Source: Silurus meridionalis (Eukaryota > Chordata > Actinopteri > Siluriformes > Siluridae). From it: 64,000 nt of DNA. Shown one piece after another: positions 1-11,686 of this stretch. The stretch lies in the NCBI RefSeq assembly GCF_014805685.1, contig NC_060886.1:29097362-29161361 (forward strand), read 5' to 3'. Under the pieces are notes generated by a model. It saw nothing but the letters and a program-made list of their open reading frames with translations, was not told where the DNA came from and ran no database searches. The translations under genes and the position numbers were made by a program. Numbering within the stretch: position 1 is the first letter of the stretch; every line of letters begins with the position of its first letter.

Positions 1-87
1 ACTTTATTGTAGGACTTTCGTGTCTGAGAAGTCCAGGGTTCAGGGATCAGCACTTCAGGATCAGCGCTCGAAGGTGACGCTCAGGGC

Positions 88-240
88 GGGAAAATTCCCA
101 GAAACTTTCTATGGGAACTTTTATTTTCTGGGGAATTTGGGTAATATTGCAAGTTTATGGAAATTAATTAGACATTTTTTTTGGAAATTGATGTAAACCC
201 CTGGCATGCATGCAAACTAATACAGATTTTTTTTTTCTTT
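88..240 (+). repeat. dispersed repeat copy A1
   Basis: About 150 bases resembling 10102-10275 in the same orientation. Shared landmarks are a cgggaaaattcccagaaac-like start, ggaattaattaga in the middle, and a gcatgcaaactaatacagatttt end. Probably an interspersed element; family not recognised. Confidence 0.6.
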
Positions 241-1984
241 GAGATTTTTTACTTTGTCAATTGTTAGACTGTGTTGCACGCAGCACAAGGAAGTTTCCGA
301 CGTTATTTTGTGTGCAAGATTGAAAAAAACGGTGTGTTATGTTACGGTGGAAATGCACATGGCCTCAGTAGAAATTCAGGTTGAAATTAAACTGAATAAA
401 ATCGGGTGGTTTGAACCCAAATGATCTACATTTAAGTTCCCTGCTGACCTTTTGTAAAATTTGCTGTTATAATTCCCGTTAATTCCGTAAATTTGCGGAA
501 TTTTGCAACCTTGCGGTCGGACGAAGGACATTTGAAGACGCAATCTTATTTCCAAACACTAGCGGCGATGCTAATATACATATAATATATATATATATAC
601 ACGATACTATATGATTTTATATATATATAAAAATCTGTCCAAACCTGCCTATCAGGGAAAAGTAAGTAAAAAAAAAATGTATTCACATCATCGTATTTGT
701 TGCTAGTTAAGTGCGAATCTTTTGCCGTGTTTTGACACATCGAGCTTGAGAGCCTTTTAACCTCGCCGGTCATCTATCTGGGTCGTACGTGTTTGGTTTT
801 ACGGTGTGTCTTGTTTATTTTTAAGGTAGGCGTATGTGCCTTTTTGACTAAAGGATCAAGGATTTCTGGGCTTGGCTCCCTGTAGCTCAGGCATTTGTTT
901 CTTTTGGATCATCTTTTAACATTGCGCAAGAAAGATCGGTGTCACCTGGGATCACGTTGACGTTTCGATTTATAGAACACAACGGCTGATAGCGGGGTTC
1001 CTTCAGGTCCAAAAATATTTGTTTCCATACTATCACCCTGTTCGGTGTTCTAATATATGTATATATTATTATTTTTTTTTTTTTTTTTTTTTTTTTACTA
1101 ATTCAATTTTTTCCACAATTTTTTAAAAAATCTGGAAACATCCGAAAACGTTTGTGTCATTGGATTGGATTTTAGTTCTGTTTTGTAGTTTCTTGGCGAG
1201 TTGCACGTAAACAATCCTTCCGATGCTGTAGGATTGAAAGTTGAAAGTCGATTCTATTAATCAATAATTAAAATGCGACATTATAACGTAACGCATGTTT
1301 ATAGTTGCAGTTTAAAAATCATTACTTTAGATCTTTAATATTTGAAAAGTCTACTCTGGAAAAGTCTGGAATTTTGAAATGAAAAATGTGTAGGAACCCT
1401 GTGTTCAAGTGATCAGAATTTTTTAGGGATGCCTCAAGAGAGTATGCTTTTATTTGTCTAGTTTTTTATTTATACCCATTGTTCTAAGTACCGATCATGT
1501 GTCTCACCAGGTAGTACAGAGTAGAGCGTATTTGAGCATCGTATCGACCAGTCTCTAGAATTAAAATTTTCCTCTTGAATGATCTGCACAGGTTTGGTCA
1601 GCACGGCTCCACTTTGCTTCCAGCCCATGCTGTTCCATCCCTCCATCTGCCACAGCGTTCCAAAGCCTCTGCTCATTGCTCCAGACTATCAAGGCTTTGC
1701 GAAAACATATGCACATGCTCACTTATGTGGACTTGTTTTCTTTGTGTCTATATTTACATTTGGACGGTTTAGCAGACGTACGTCTCGAACCAGTCACTGG
1801 ATTTTAAATGCGTAATTCAGCCAGGAACTGATGAATGCTAAACTTTTTAGACTTCATTTTGTGCTTATGTGTTTATCAGGGCTATAAAAACAAACTCGTC
1901 AATAACGCATTAACGCAAATTCATTTTAACGCCACAAATTTTATCAACACGCGATCAACGCATTTCTGAGTTTTGATAAAAAAA

Positions 1985-2345
1985 ATCTACACACATAACT
2001 ATAAAGGAGGTGAAAATAAAACCTCCAAAGCAACACTTTTTTCCACGACGTTCTTCCTCTAATCTGATATAAAAAAAAATCTATAAATAAACCTTTTTAA
2101 ATCACTAAACATTTACTTTACGGAAGACACGCACATCCGGCGATTAAAACCGTCCGTGTGGAAACATGGCAAAAGTTCCGTTTAGCGTTCCTGAAGATTT
2201 CCGTCATTTAAAACGCCACAATTACTTTAAAAACATTTACAAGAATAGTTTGTCTTCATGCTCACGGTTGAGTTCTGTTTCACTAATAATAAACATACAT
2301 TTGCATAAAGCGTCCATATTTGTCCACGATTGTCAGTATTGAATT
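1985..2345 (+). repeat. dispersed repeat copy B1
   Basis: Closely resembles 38200-38510 in the same orientation, 36 kb away. Shared blocks include aaaaccgtccgtgtggaaac, catggcaaaagttcc and aataaacatacatttgcata. No open frame. Type of element unknown. Confidence 0.7.
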
Positions 2346-2857
2346 CCAGTTCCAAGTTCGAATTCGTTGGAAAACCAGTGCCGTCTTGAAGTTTTTTTTT
2401 CCTTCGCTAGATTTTAATCAGTGGAAAAAAACAACAAAAGCATGCTGTTTTTCACTACGAATATACACCACGGTTCTGCTGAGAGGGTGTGTAAGGGTTC
2501 TCTCCTCTCACTGTGCGTCTACTCTCCCTATAAAGATCTGACAGACCTTCGAGCTCACATAGAGCGTCCTCCATAGATATGTTTGTGCCACATATTTAAT
2601 GATTTGGGGAGCATTATAACGTCTTAGAGCAAAAACCAGCCCACATAGCTTTAATGTTAACGGTTTCTTGAAGCTCCAGGAGCGGAAATCACGTTCCGAT
2701 GGAACATCAGAACCCGGATTGAAGTTCAATCCGATCTCTTGTCATCATTCCCTTTAAAGTTTGCGAGTTAATCAGCCGGTTTGGTTGATTGATACATCCA
2801 TAGACTTACCTCACGGCTCAGTGGGTGTTTGTTTATTCGCTATTTTATATGTTGTCT

Positions 2858-2858
<1 letters not shown>

Positions 2859-2935
<77 letters not shown>

Positions 2936-2942
2936 TGTGTGT
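2859..2942 (+). repeat. (TG)n microsatellite
   Basis: About 40 GT dinucleotides with one TTT interruption near 2932. Two apparent ORFs across it (poly-Val/Cys) are artefacts of the repeat. Confidence 0.97.
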
Positions 2943-3672
2943 AAGAGAGCCAGATCGGCAATTAAACAAACGAAGCAGCCTGTGAATAATGGGATAATCC
3001 GGTTTGGCTTTACCGTAAGCCCCGTCGATCCGGGTTACACGTCGGTCGCTGAACCAAGGACTGACTCGCGCTCGAGCGAAGCTGGAGAGACGAAACGAGG
3101 CGAGTCATGAGAGTGCATGAGAGTCATATGAACTCAGCTGACTTAAAGACTTTGGGAAGTTTCCTGAGCAGCACAGTCTCTCCTAAAACAATGCCCTCAT
3201 CTCTAGCTTTTGTCCAGCAGCTTAGAAACAAGGGGCTTAATCATATCGCTGACCTTCTACTGTGCCAAATTGTTGTCACTCACTTTTGTCTTCTTTTTTT
3301 TTTTTTTTGTCATGGAGTTTCTGAGATTGCTTAGAGATGAAATAACAGGCTGAAACGCTTTTCTGATACAAACCACTACTTTGTGATTCAGTTTCAGAGC
3401 AGAGTGAAGAGTCGGGGGGAGAAAGTCTTCGCATCAGGACCGGGGCCGAAGTGGAGGGCCGTAGTTGTACGGTACGTACTGGTTAGTTTACAACAAAAAA
3501 CCCCTCATGCTCTAAAGTCTGATGTTAGACTGGACGCTGTGTGTGTATGTGTGTAATGAAACAATGATCAAACAATGATCAAACAATGTGTTCAAAGCAG
3601 TTAAAAAAGAAGGTGTAATCATATATATAAATCAAACGAGTACGCCAACCACACCCCCCCTCCCTCCCCACC

Positions 3673-3731
<59 letters not shown>

Positions 3732-3733
3732 AC
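3673..3733 (+). repeat. (CA)n microsatellite
   Basis: Nearly pure CA run of about 29 units with a single CT interruption near the end. Confidence 0.97.
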
Positions 3734-4912
3734 CACTGACCAGGCAGATACTAAGGATGATTAAATACATGAATGCTGCAAATTCCTCGTTCCTGCTTAT
3801 AAATATGGTCTTTTATTGTGTTGTGGGCTTCAGATGAAGTGTGTGTATATAATTGACGTTGTTTTAGTGCCACATAAAGACCTTCACGGTTTCAGCCCCA
3901 CCTACTTAAATTTCAGCGCACGTATCACTGTTCACTAATATCAACGATTTCCTTCCCCTCAAAGCTTCAAGAGTCGAGTATGTCTACATGTGTACATACG
4001 TCCTGTGCTGCACATGTGACTCCTCACCAGCACCTCGGAGTAGTTCCACCGTGTCATCATGTGTGCTCGCTCTTCCAGCAGATTCCGGTCTGATCCGAAG
4101 TGTCTCATGATTTTTTATTTTTTTTTTTTTTTTTTTCTCCCCCACACACGCGCCTTTAGCTTAAAAACAAACCCTTTTGCGCAGGTAACAAAGAGCACAT
4201 TGAGCAGGCAACACTGCCTCGTTTGTGAGGCCCGATCGCCTCGGAATGAGCTGCGCGATTGCCCTTTCCTATCTCCTGCGGGGTTCAGAGGTCACTGCAC
4301 TCGCATGTTTATAAACACAGGCAGCGAGCGCTCAGACCGAGGCTCGATACTCACTGTTTGAAAGCGAAAGCCAGCCTGACCCGCGTGTCTTTTTAATTCC
4401 ACGTAAGCGTCGCGATCGGGAAGCACACACTCAAGCTGGTGTAAGTACAACACGTATGAGACCACCAAAGCAGGAGAAACCCATCGAAGCTGCTCGCTGC
4501 CAGTTTCTTCTTCTTTTTTTTTTTCCTCAACTGCCTTACGAACGATTTCATTATTTCTTTTTTTTTACGCAGCAGCATGTGATGCGATCTCGATCTAGCC
4601 AGAGCTGTTACATTTACGATCTCTTCTGAAGTGTAATAAAGAATTATTTAGGCTGTAATCTTTTGTTTCGCAATGGACCGCTCGAGGATAAAAGCGTATC
4701 AAAGCGATAATAGTTATGATTTTTTCCTTCCTTCTTCCACTCGTTCCCCTCAGGACTGATGTCGCGATCGAGCGTCGAGCGCTTTCAATTTCGCAGACGT
4801 CTCGAACGCCAGAAAACGAAGAACTTCCGCATTGCGTCCGCAACTGAGATTGACGTCTCCGCTGCTCAGTTACCTTTTATAGGGCTGGTCCTTGAATTGA
4901 CAGACAAGCCGA

Positions 4913-4914
4913 TT

Positions 4915-4958
<44 letters not shown>

Positions 4959-4959
4959 T
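4913..4959 (+). repeat. (TTTC)n microsatellite
   Basis: About 11 tandem TTTC units, followed by pyrimidine-rich DNA around 5050-5145. Confidence 0.95.
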
Positions 4960-5270
4960 GTTTTGTTTTTTTAAATCAAAACTCTTGCTTGCATTTGCCT
5001 TTCATCTCTCAGGGCATTTATTCTGTTTTTGAAGTCTTTATTTGTTGAAATCCTCCCTCCTTTTTCTTGCTCTTTCTTTTTCTCCTCATCCCTCCTTCTC
5101 TTGCTCTCTCTCAATCTCTCTTTTCTTTTCTTTTTTTTTTTTGCTCTCTTCACCAGAGGGTGCATTTCTTTGTAAACAGCACTTCTCCAATGTGACCATC
5201 ACTTTTTGTCGTTTTTTTTTCTCTCACACAACAGAGGCTGATGATAGAGAAATGATGTCAGTCACATCTT

Positions 5271-5299
5271 TAAATAAATAAATAAATAAATAAATAAAC
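5271..5299 (+). repeat. (AAAT)n microsatellite
   Basis: About seven tandem AAAT units. Confidence 0.9.
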
Positions 5300-5865
5300 A
5301 GATTAGGTGATGAGAATAATCGGCTGCAGATACGAATTCTGGAAATTTACGCCGTTTGTATGTCGATTTATCAAGTTAGCGATTGAGTGGTTTTGTCCTC
5401 CAGGTATGTTTGTGAAAACTTGTATCTACTGGGTTCAAATGATTTTAAACAGGACTTCATTTAGCGATGTCCATGTGACGCTTCCTCTAACGCTCATTGA
5501 AATGCTCATGCAGCACTTGTGTTTGTTTTCTGTTCGTTTCTGTGGTGTTGTAGTTCTTCCTTTCTTCCTTCCAAATATAATTCGCTTGTATTACGACTTC
5601 ATATGAGACCAACAGCCAATCAGCTACTGTTATTAGAGCGAATCTCTCTCTCTCGGATTGTACCACAGACGTGAAACGGATGCTATTTGTCAGCGTTTAG
5701 GGCTGGGTTAAGGGTAACAACGTATTTTTGTGTTTGTGCGTGTGTTTGTTGTCGTGATATAGATCTTAAATTTGATTCTTAATGGTTTTAAAAAGGTCTT
5801 AAATAGTTTTACTATCTATGATCTATGAGTTTACGGTGGTATTTTTCTTTCTTTTATTCAACTTA

Positions 5866-6033
5866 CCAGAATTGTTATAGAATTGTTCCTTTTATTTATT
5901 TACTTATTTATTTAACAATTTAATTAATTTTATTTATTTATTACCAAGTTATTCATTACTAATTTATTTATTAGCAATTATTGAAAATTATTTAACTAAT
6001 CAGAATTCTTATAGAATTGTCCCATTTAATCAT

Positions 6034-6064
<31 letters not shown>

Positions 6065-6215
6065 CCTATATGTTTATTTAACAATTTAATACATTTTATT
6101 TACCTATTTATTTCAAACCAATTAATTTTGTAAAATGTATTTATTACCAATTATTGAAAATTCTTTAACTTACCAGAATGCTTACAGAATTGTCCCTTTT
6201 TATTTATTTTTGTTT
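5866..6215 (+). repeat. AT-rich tandem block with three imperfect units
   Basis: The sentence agaattgttatagaattgt followed by TTTA-rich sequence recurs near 5869, 6002 and 6175, so three diverged units of roughly 130-175 bases stand in tandem. A purer (TTTA)n run lies at 6032-6064. It ends about 200 bases before the first slc39a10 coding exon. Confidence 0.7.
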
Positions 6216-6410
6216 TTGTTTACTGCATTGAAATTCTCCCATAATTGTCAATCGTAACCGTGAAACCGTTATTCTCTCGTTAGCACTTCACTTTGTTTTC
6301 TGTGTATTTCGATGCTTCTCTGTCCAGAAAAAATCAAATCCACCACAATTCAAGAGACTTGTTTTCATTTCAATTTCCACACATCCATTTTTTTTTTCTT
6401 CTTTTCGCAG

Positions 6411-7613
6411 CGGTGTCGAAGTGAAGAGACGATGAGAGTTCACGCCCACACCAAGTTTTGCTTTCTCTGCGTCTTCACCCTGCTGTTCCATCAATGCACT
6501 CACTGTCATGAAAGCGGCCACCACCATCACCACCACCACCATCACCACAGCAACGAGCACGAGCATGACCACGATCACGACCACGACCGTGTCCACGACG
6601 ACCACCAGATATCAATGGAGTCTTACGTAGGTCCCCCCGATCACCCGGTGCCTGTGAACCGGAAAGAAGCCGCAGAGCAAGAGCAGCATTACTACATCCA
6701 GCAGCTGTTTCGGCGCTACGGCAAGCAGGACCTCCTCGACTTCGGAGGCTTTCAGGACCTTCTGCTGAGCCTGGGATTGGGAGAGGTGCGAGTGGTGGAG
6801 CTGGATCACGACAACCTGGGCCATGACCACGTGGCCCATTTGGACCTTCTGGAAGTGCAGAAAGGGCTGCATTCTCATTCAGGTGGGACCTCACACACGA
6901 AGCATTCTAACCACCACCACGATGCCCATGAGGGAAGCTCGTGCAGCCCCAGTCTCGCTGCAGGAACCAGACCGACTGTAGAGAGCAAGTCTCATGGGCG
7001 GAAAATTAAGGATGGAGACCACCATCATGACCACGATCATGACCACGATCAGAACGCTGATCATGACCATATTCACGAACACTCGCATGAACACGATCAT
7101 AACCGTGAACAAAATATTCGGACCGAAACACCTCACCATAAACATCTCGAGCCCACTAAGGAACACACCACTGAGCAGGAAACCAATGACCTCACTGGAG
7201 ACAGCAAAGAAAACAAAACACATCATCGTGGCCACCACCACCACCATCATCATAAACACCCTCATCCTCACCACCACCACCACGCTCCAGGCACTACGGA
7301 CCAGTCGGGGCCTACGCAAATGACCTCGGCGTCGCTGCAGCTCAGCAATCCTGAAGCACTCGCTCTCCAGAACTTCAGTCACCCTCCAACCTCGACGCCT
7401 AAGAGGACCAGGAGGACACAGAAGGGTAAAGGACAGACCAACCCTACCCTCAGCTCCTTAATGGATGAGAGCGGGAACGTTCACAATCATAACCATGACC
7501 AGCACCACAAAGGACCATCTTTGAAAGAAAAGCGCGCCGTCCCGGAAAAGATGATGATGATGATGAACCCAAACACATCACGGCTTGAAGGCATGCTCCA
7601 CCAACACGAAGAG
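6411..7613 (+). CDS. slc39a10: slc39a10 coding exon 1: signal peptide and His-rich ectodomain
   Basis: The acceptor is ttttcgcag at 6402-6410. The start ATG at 6432 has A at -3 and is followed by a hydrophobic signal peptide (about residues 8-24). An upstream in-frame ATG at 6312 lies before the acceptor and would be intronic. Codes residues 1-394: a run of ten histidines (30-39), HD/HE repeats, a helical segment QHYYIQQLFRRYG, GHDHVAHLDLL, then further His clusters near 175, 200, 210-225 and 265-285. The ectodomain is expected outside the cell and likely binds zinc. Donor GAG/gtactt, phase 0. Several long antisense ORFs here are shadows of CAC/CAT codons. Confidence 0.95.
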
Positions 7614-7693
7614 GTACTTCATTATTACGGAAAAACTCTTACGCGTTTGCAAACATTTTAACTCACTCTTTTTTTTTTTTTTTTTTTGTCTAG

Positions 7694-7862
7694 TGTCTAA
7701 ATCTCACGCAGCTGCTCCACCACTACGGCATGAGTCCCGACTTGCTCATTTCCCCGGCGCAGTTCACCTACCTCTGTCCCGCCCTGCTCTATCAGATAGA
7801 CAGTCGTCTGTGCATCCGCCATTACCATCAGGTCGAAGTTGAGGAAGCGATTCAAAACTCAG
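7694..7862 (+). CDS. slc39a10: slc39a10 coding exon 2: PAL-type cysteine domain
   Basis: Follows an 80-base intron with acceptor tttgtctag. Codes about residues 395-451, starting CLNLTQLLHHYG and containing YLCPALLYQIDSRLC. The three cysteines and the PAL motif mark the membrane-proximal domain of LIV-1 ZIPs, known in the family to aid dimerisation and considered related to prion-protein ancestry. Donor g/gtacga, phase 1. Confidence 0.95.
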
Positions 7863-8859
7863 GTACGATTATTATTATCATTTCAGACGGTCTGATATTC
7901 ATACAGGGTTCCTACACGTTTTGGACCAGTATGAAAGAGGACGGAATTAGATTTGAATTTAGTTTTTTTACTCCATTTTATTTATTTATTGTTTTTCTCC
8001 TAAAAAACATAAAACCATGGCCCGAGTGTTGAATAAAGGGTTAAACAGGCTTGTTATCTACATTCTCTAAATCAGAATTCTTTTGACGTTTTACCGACGG
8101 TTTATAACTCGCCGTAATAAAGCAGTAAAATCATTACACATCCTCACACACAAAACAACAAACAAAACCTTACTACAGGAAGCAAGTCGACTCGTTAGCT
8201 TTTCATTTTTCTGCAAGTCGCATGATCTAACACATTAAAGACGATTACACTGCTGTATACAGGGAGCAGGAATTTGTATATCTGCGAGTCTAATTTTATA
8301 TGATGTGTGAAAGTGGAGTATGAATGATGTCTTTGTGTGTAAGGTTGTGTTATCTCCATGAGGAAAGGCCATCATGTGCTCTCACTCGAGACTTAGTTCT
8401 GTTAATCATCATTAATAACGAATATGCAGTAAAGCGGCGCGTAAACTCGACCCAGTTCAGCAGACACACTCAACACTTGTTTTATTGAAGGAACACCTTT
8501 ACAATTTAAAGTGGAGCAACAACAAAAATAAATAAAAAACTATAGTAATTAAAAAAAAACACACACAACAGACCAACCCTTAAGTCTAATGTGCACTTTT
8601 GCAGCTAAAAACAAAAATACCCAGGTATGTAATTTGATAATGAGAGAAATCGCAGATTCAGAATTCCAGAGCACACGCACCCATCTAACTAATCTTTCTG
8701 TGATTCGAATGTTTCGTTTTCGTGACACGATTTTTTTTTCCCTCTTGCATTATTTTATTTTTATTTTTATTTTTTTTTACTTGGGAACAAATACGAGTTT
8801 AAATGTAGCTAAGTGCAATATTTAAAACTAATCAAACATACAAACAAGGCTGCCACTTT

Positions 8860-8935
8860 TGGGGCCCTAGAGCAAGGCCCTTAACCCTCAGTGCTTCAGG
8901 GGTGCTGTAACACGGCATCCTGATATTTATGTAAT
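8860..8935 (+). repeat. SINE tail fragment
   Basis: Contains agcaaggcccttaaccct and ggggtgctgtaacacggc, matching the tails of the SINE copies at 18858 and 36020. Only the 3' part is present. Confidence 0.55.
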
Positions 8936-9040
8936 CAAAATTTGGCCAAAAATCTTACTTTTTGTTATTTCCTCCGGTTGTGACGATATTTTTTTTTGGT
9001 TGTTGAAGGGGTTGCAAAGGGGTGAAACCTTCCATTGTAT

Positions 9041-9200
9041 TTTTTTTCTTTCTTTCTTTCTTTCTTTCTTTCAATATTTTGTTGTTTCTTTCTTTTTATA
9101 TTTTCTTTCTTTCTTTCTTCTTTCTTTCTTTCTTTCTTTCTTTCCTTTCTTTCTTTCTTTTATTTTTTTTTCTTTCTTTCTTTTTATATTTTCTTTCTTT

Positions 9201-9268
<68 letters not shown>

Positions 9269-9277
9269 TCAATATTG

Positions 9278-9345
<68 letters not shown>

Positions 9346-9450
9346 TTCTTTCTTTCTTTTATTTTGTCTTCTTTCTTGCAATATTTTATTTAATTTTTCT
9401 TTCTTTTTCTCAAAATATTTTGTATTTTCTTTCTTTCTTTCAATATTTTG

Positions 9451-9482
<32 letters not shown>

Positions 9483-9508
9483 TCAATATTTTGTTTCTTT
9501 TTATATTT

Positions 9509-9572
<64 letters not shown>

Positions 9573-9602
9573 TTATTTTTTTTTCTTGCAATATTTTCTT
9601 TT

Positions 9603-9654
<52 letters not shown>

Positions 9655-9668
9655 TTCTTTCTTTCTTT
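9041..9668 (+). repeat. very long (CTTT)n array with AATATTTTG spacers
   Basis: About 630 bases of TTTC/CTTT tetramers broken at intervals by caatattttg-type spacers (near 9072, 9271, 9380, 9412, 9441, 9484, 9589), giving a higher-order structure of tetramer blocks plus spacer. One strand is almost pure pyrimidine. Confidence 0.97.
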
Positions 9669-10101
9669 ATTCTTTTATCTTGTTGTTGTTTTCAGTATTG
9701 TGAGGTCTTTTTGTCTCCCCTGAACAATATCATCATTCTGGAACCCGTGTACTCGGTGTGGTGTCAGTAAGTCGTGACCATGTGTAGTGAGTTCTAAACA
9801 GTACAGTCCCAGTGGAAAACAGTGTCTGTGTGACCTCTAAAACTCTGCACTAACCCTCATTAAAATACAATTAACATGATTGCTTAATGAAGCTAATTAC
9901 CTTTCATTTTTATTTTGCTCGGTACCCTCTGTGATCACTCCAGCATATCTAATCAGGTCTTCCATTGGAAAGTCAAAACTTATTTGCTTGCGCACAGCAT
10001 CGCTGCATCGCTGTATTCAGTGTACGATTTCAGTGGGACAGCCGTGGCGGTTTTATTTATTTATTTATTTTTTGCTCGTGGTTCGGGTTGCACAGGGCCG
10101 A

Positions 10102-10275
10102 AAAATCTCTGGGAACTTTGCATCGGAATTTCATCTGGGGAATTTTGAAAATATTCCAATTTGGAAACTTACCAGGAATTTATGGGAATTAATTAGAATG
10201 TATCATATACAAACATAAATATAAACATATTTGGTCATAATTTGACATGCATGTAAACTAATACAGATTTTCTTT
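10102..10275 (+). repeat. dispersed repeat copy A2
   Basis: Second copy of the element at 88-240: ggaattttgaaaatattcc, ggaattaattaga and gcatgtaaactaatacagat are shared. Confidence 0.6.
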
Positions 10276-10320
10276 CTTTCCTTCCTTCCTTCCTTCCTTC
10301 CTTCCTTCCTTCCTTCCTTC
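10271..10320 (+). repeat. (TTCC)n microsatellite
   Basis: About a dozen TTCC units following two TTTC units. Confidence 0.95.
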
Positions 10321-10554
10321 TAAGAGGCTGTAGAAGGCAAATCTCAGGCTGAACGTTCAGTAGTTTCAGTGATCTGATTCACTGAAGAAAGAAATTGGTG
10401 CTTTCAGTTCGTTTTTCATTTTGGATCATTCATTGAACCTGAAAGCAAAAAGTCGCACTAAAGGCTGAAGAAGAAAGAAAACGAAATCGCTTTTCACTCT
10501 TCACATAGACATAGACAGATACAGCACACTGAAATCCTTTCTTTACATATCCTA

Positions 10555-10725
10555 GCCAGTTAGGAAGCCGGGGTCAGAGCGCAGGATCAGCCAGGAAACA
10601 GTGCCCTGAAGGAGAGAGGGTTAAGGGCCTCTCTCAAGGGCCCAACATTCTCATTGTGGTGGTGTTGGGGATCAAATTGCTGATCCTCATGGGCAGTAAC
10701 ACAGAGCCATAACCAACAGCTTCCA
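10555..10725 (-). repeat. SINE-like fragment, reverse orientation
   Basis: Reading the minus strand gives the family's ggcccttaaccct motif and a gatccccaac B-box-like stretch. Diverged; placed by resemblance to the other copies. Confidence 0.4.
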
Positions 10726-11399
10726 AATATCATTCATACATGAAGAACATGGAGAACTGCTGTTTTTTATTACATTTGTTGCAATTAGCAGCATTTCTTT
10801 CAGTAATGTGTCTTGCCTCGGCTACGTCCAGTTCACACGTTTAGTTGATCCGGAGACGTTTATATTTTTACATTTCGTTAAAAATACGTCACACAACCTC
10901 AACTCCACGGCATGTTGGGTTCACAACCTGTGGGGTTGAAACGTTAGATCTTTTGTAAAGAAACCGTTCAGTTTGTTTTTGGGTCTGCACCCGAGTGCGA
11001 GGGCTGCGTTCTCACCTGCGCAAACAGACCACACCGGGTTCGGGTTCTGTAGATGAAATACTGCGTATGTGACGCACCCTTAGACAATACAATCATATGG
11101 ATCGTATGAAATTATTTGAAGTTTGGGGCAGATGAAAGGGGCACTATGTAACTTTACCCTCCTTAAATGTTGACTATAGACTGCTGCCACCTGCTGGTAC
11201 AAGCGAGTTTTGTTCTCCCGTACACGAAATGTCTGGTGTGTCAGATGCGCCCCTTGTTATACACCCTAATTTGCAGCCGATTAATAAAAAATATCACAAA
11301 ACAGCTTGAATAATCAACTAGACGATCAATTGTTGACCTCTAGTCCACATTCAATTCTGCCATTCGAACAGCACCGAGTTCTCGCTCTTGTCGTTGCAG

Positions 11400-11575
11400 C
11401 ATGGGTCTGGGTGTGGGGCTTCGTGTCCATCACGGTGATCAGCCTGCTGTCTCTGCTGGGTGTGGTGCTGGTGCCCATCCTCAATCAGTCCTGCTTCAAG
11501 TTCCTGCTTACCTTCCTGGTGGCGCTGGCAGTGGGCACACTGAGCGGCGATGCCCTCCTCCATCTGCTGCCACAC
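11400..11575 (+). CDS. slc39a10: slc39a10 coding exon 3: TM1 and TM2
   Basis: Acceptor gtcgttgcag; completes the codon begun in exon 2. Codes residues to 509 with two membrane segments: WGFVSITVISLLSLLGVVLV and FLLTFLVALAVGTLSGDALL, ending LLHLLPH. Both are strongly conserved in LIV-1 ZIPs. Donor cac/gtaaga, phase 0. The following 111-base intron stays open in frame (see findings). Confidence 0.97.
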
Positions 11576-11686
11576 GTAAGATCACACAAACCTTCGGACA
11601 CGACCGCCGATCACTGCCGGCCCAGTTGGAGGGTTGAGATCTCAGAGATCACATTTTTCTCAAGGTTCTTTGTTTTTATCTCGCAG

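Larger units (their letters stand above)
1..6410. other. repeat-rich DNA upstream of first slc39a10 coding exon
   Basis: No coding gene can be supported here; the open frames are short and most run through simple repeats. The stretch is either intergenic or a 5' intron of slc39a10, because the first coding exon opens with an acceptor and 21 bases of 5' UTR, so at least one upstream non-coding exon must exist. I could not place it. Simple repeats, two dispersed repeat copies and a poly-T run near 1071-1096 are listed separately. Confidence 0.6.
7863..11399 (+). other. slc39a10 intron 2, no gene
   Basis: 3.5 kb holding the large CTTT array, a CTTC array, repeat copy A2 and SINE-like scraps. 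The 256-residue Phe/Leu/Ser ORF inside is pure microsatellite translation. No conserved coding signal seen. Confidence 0.85.

Noticed and set aside
2761..3110. Val/Cys-repeat ORFs
   Set aside because: Translation of the (TG)n run.
6475..7382. Antisense and alternative-frame ORFs of 88-163 residues in slc39a10 exon 1
   Set aside because: They arise because CAC/CAT and GAC codons read as Val/Met-rich frames on the other strand; no family match and they overlap a clearly coding exon.
9000..9770. 256-residue Phe/Leu/Ser ORF and its antisense Lys/Arg/Glu ORF
   Set aside because: Pure translation of the CTTT microsatellite; a four-base repeat cycles through all three frames without a stop.
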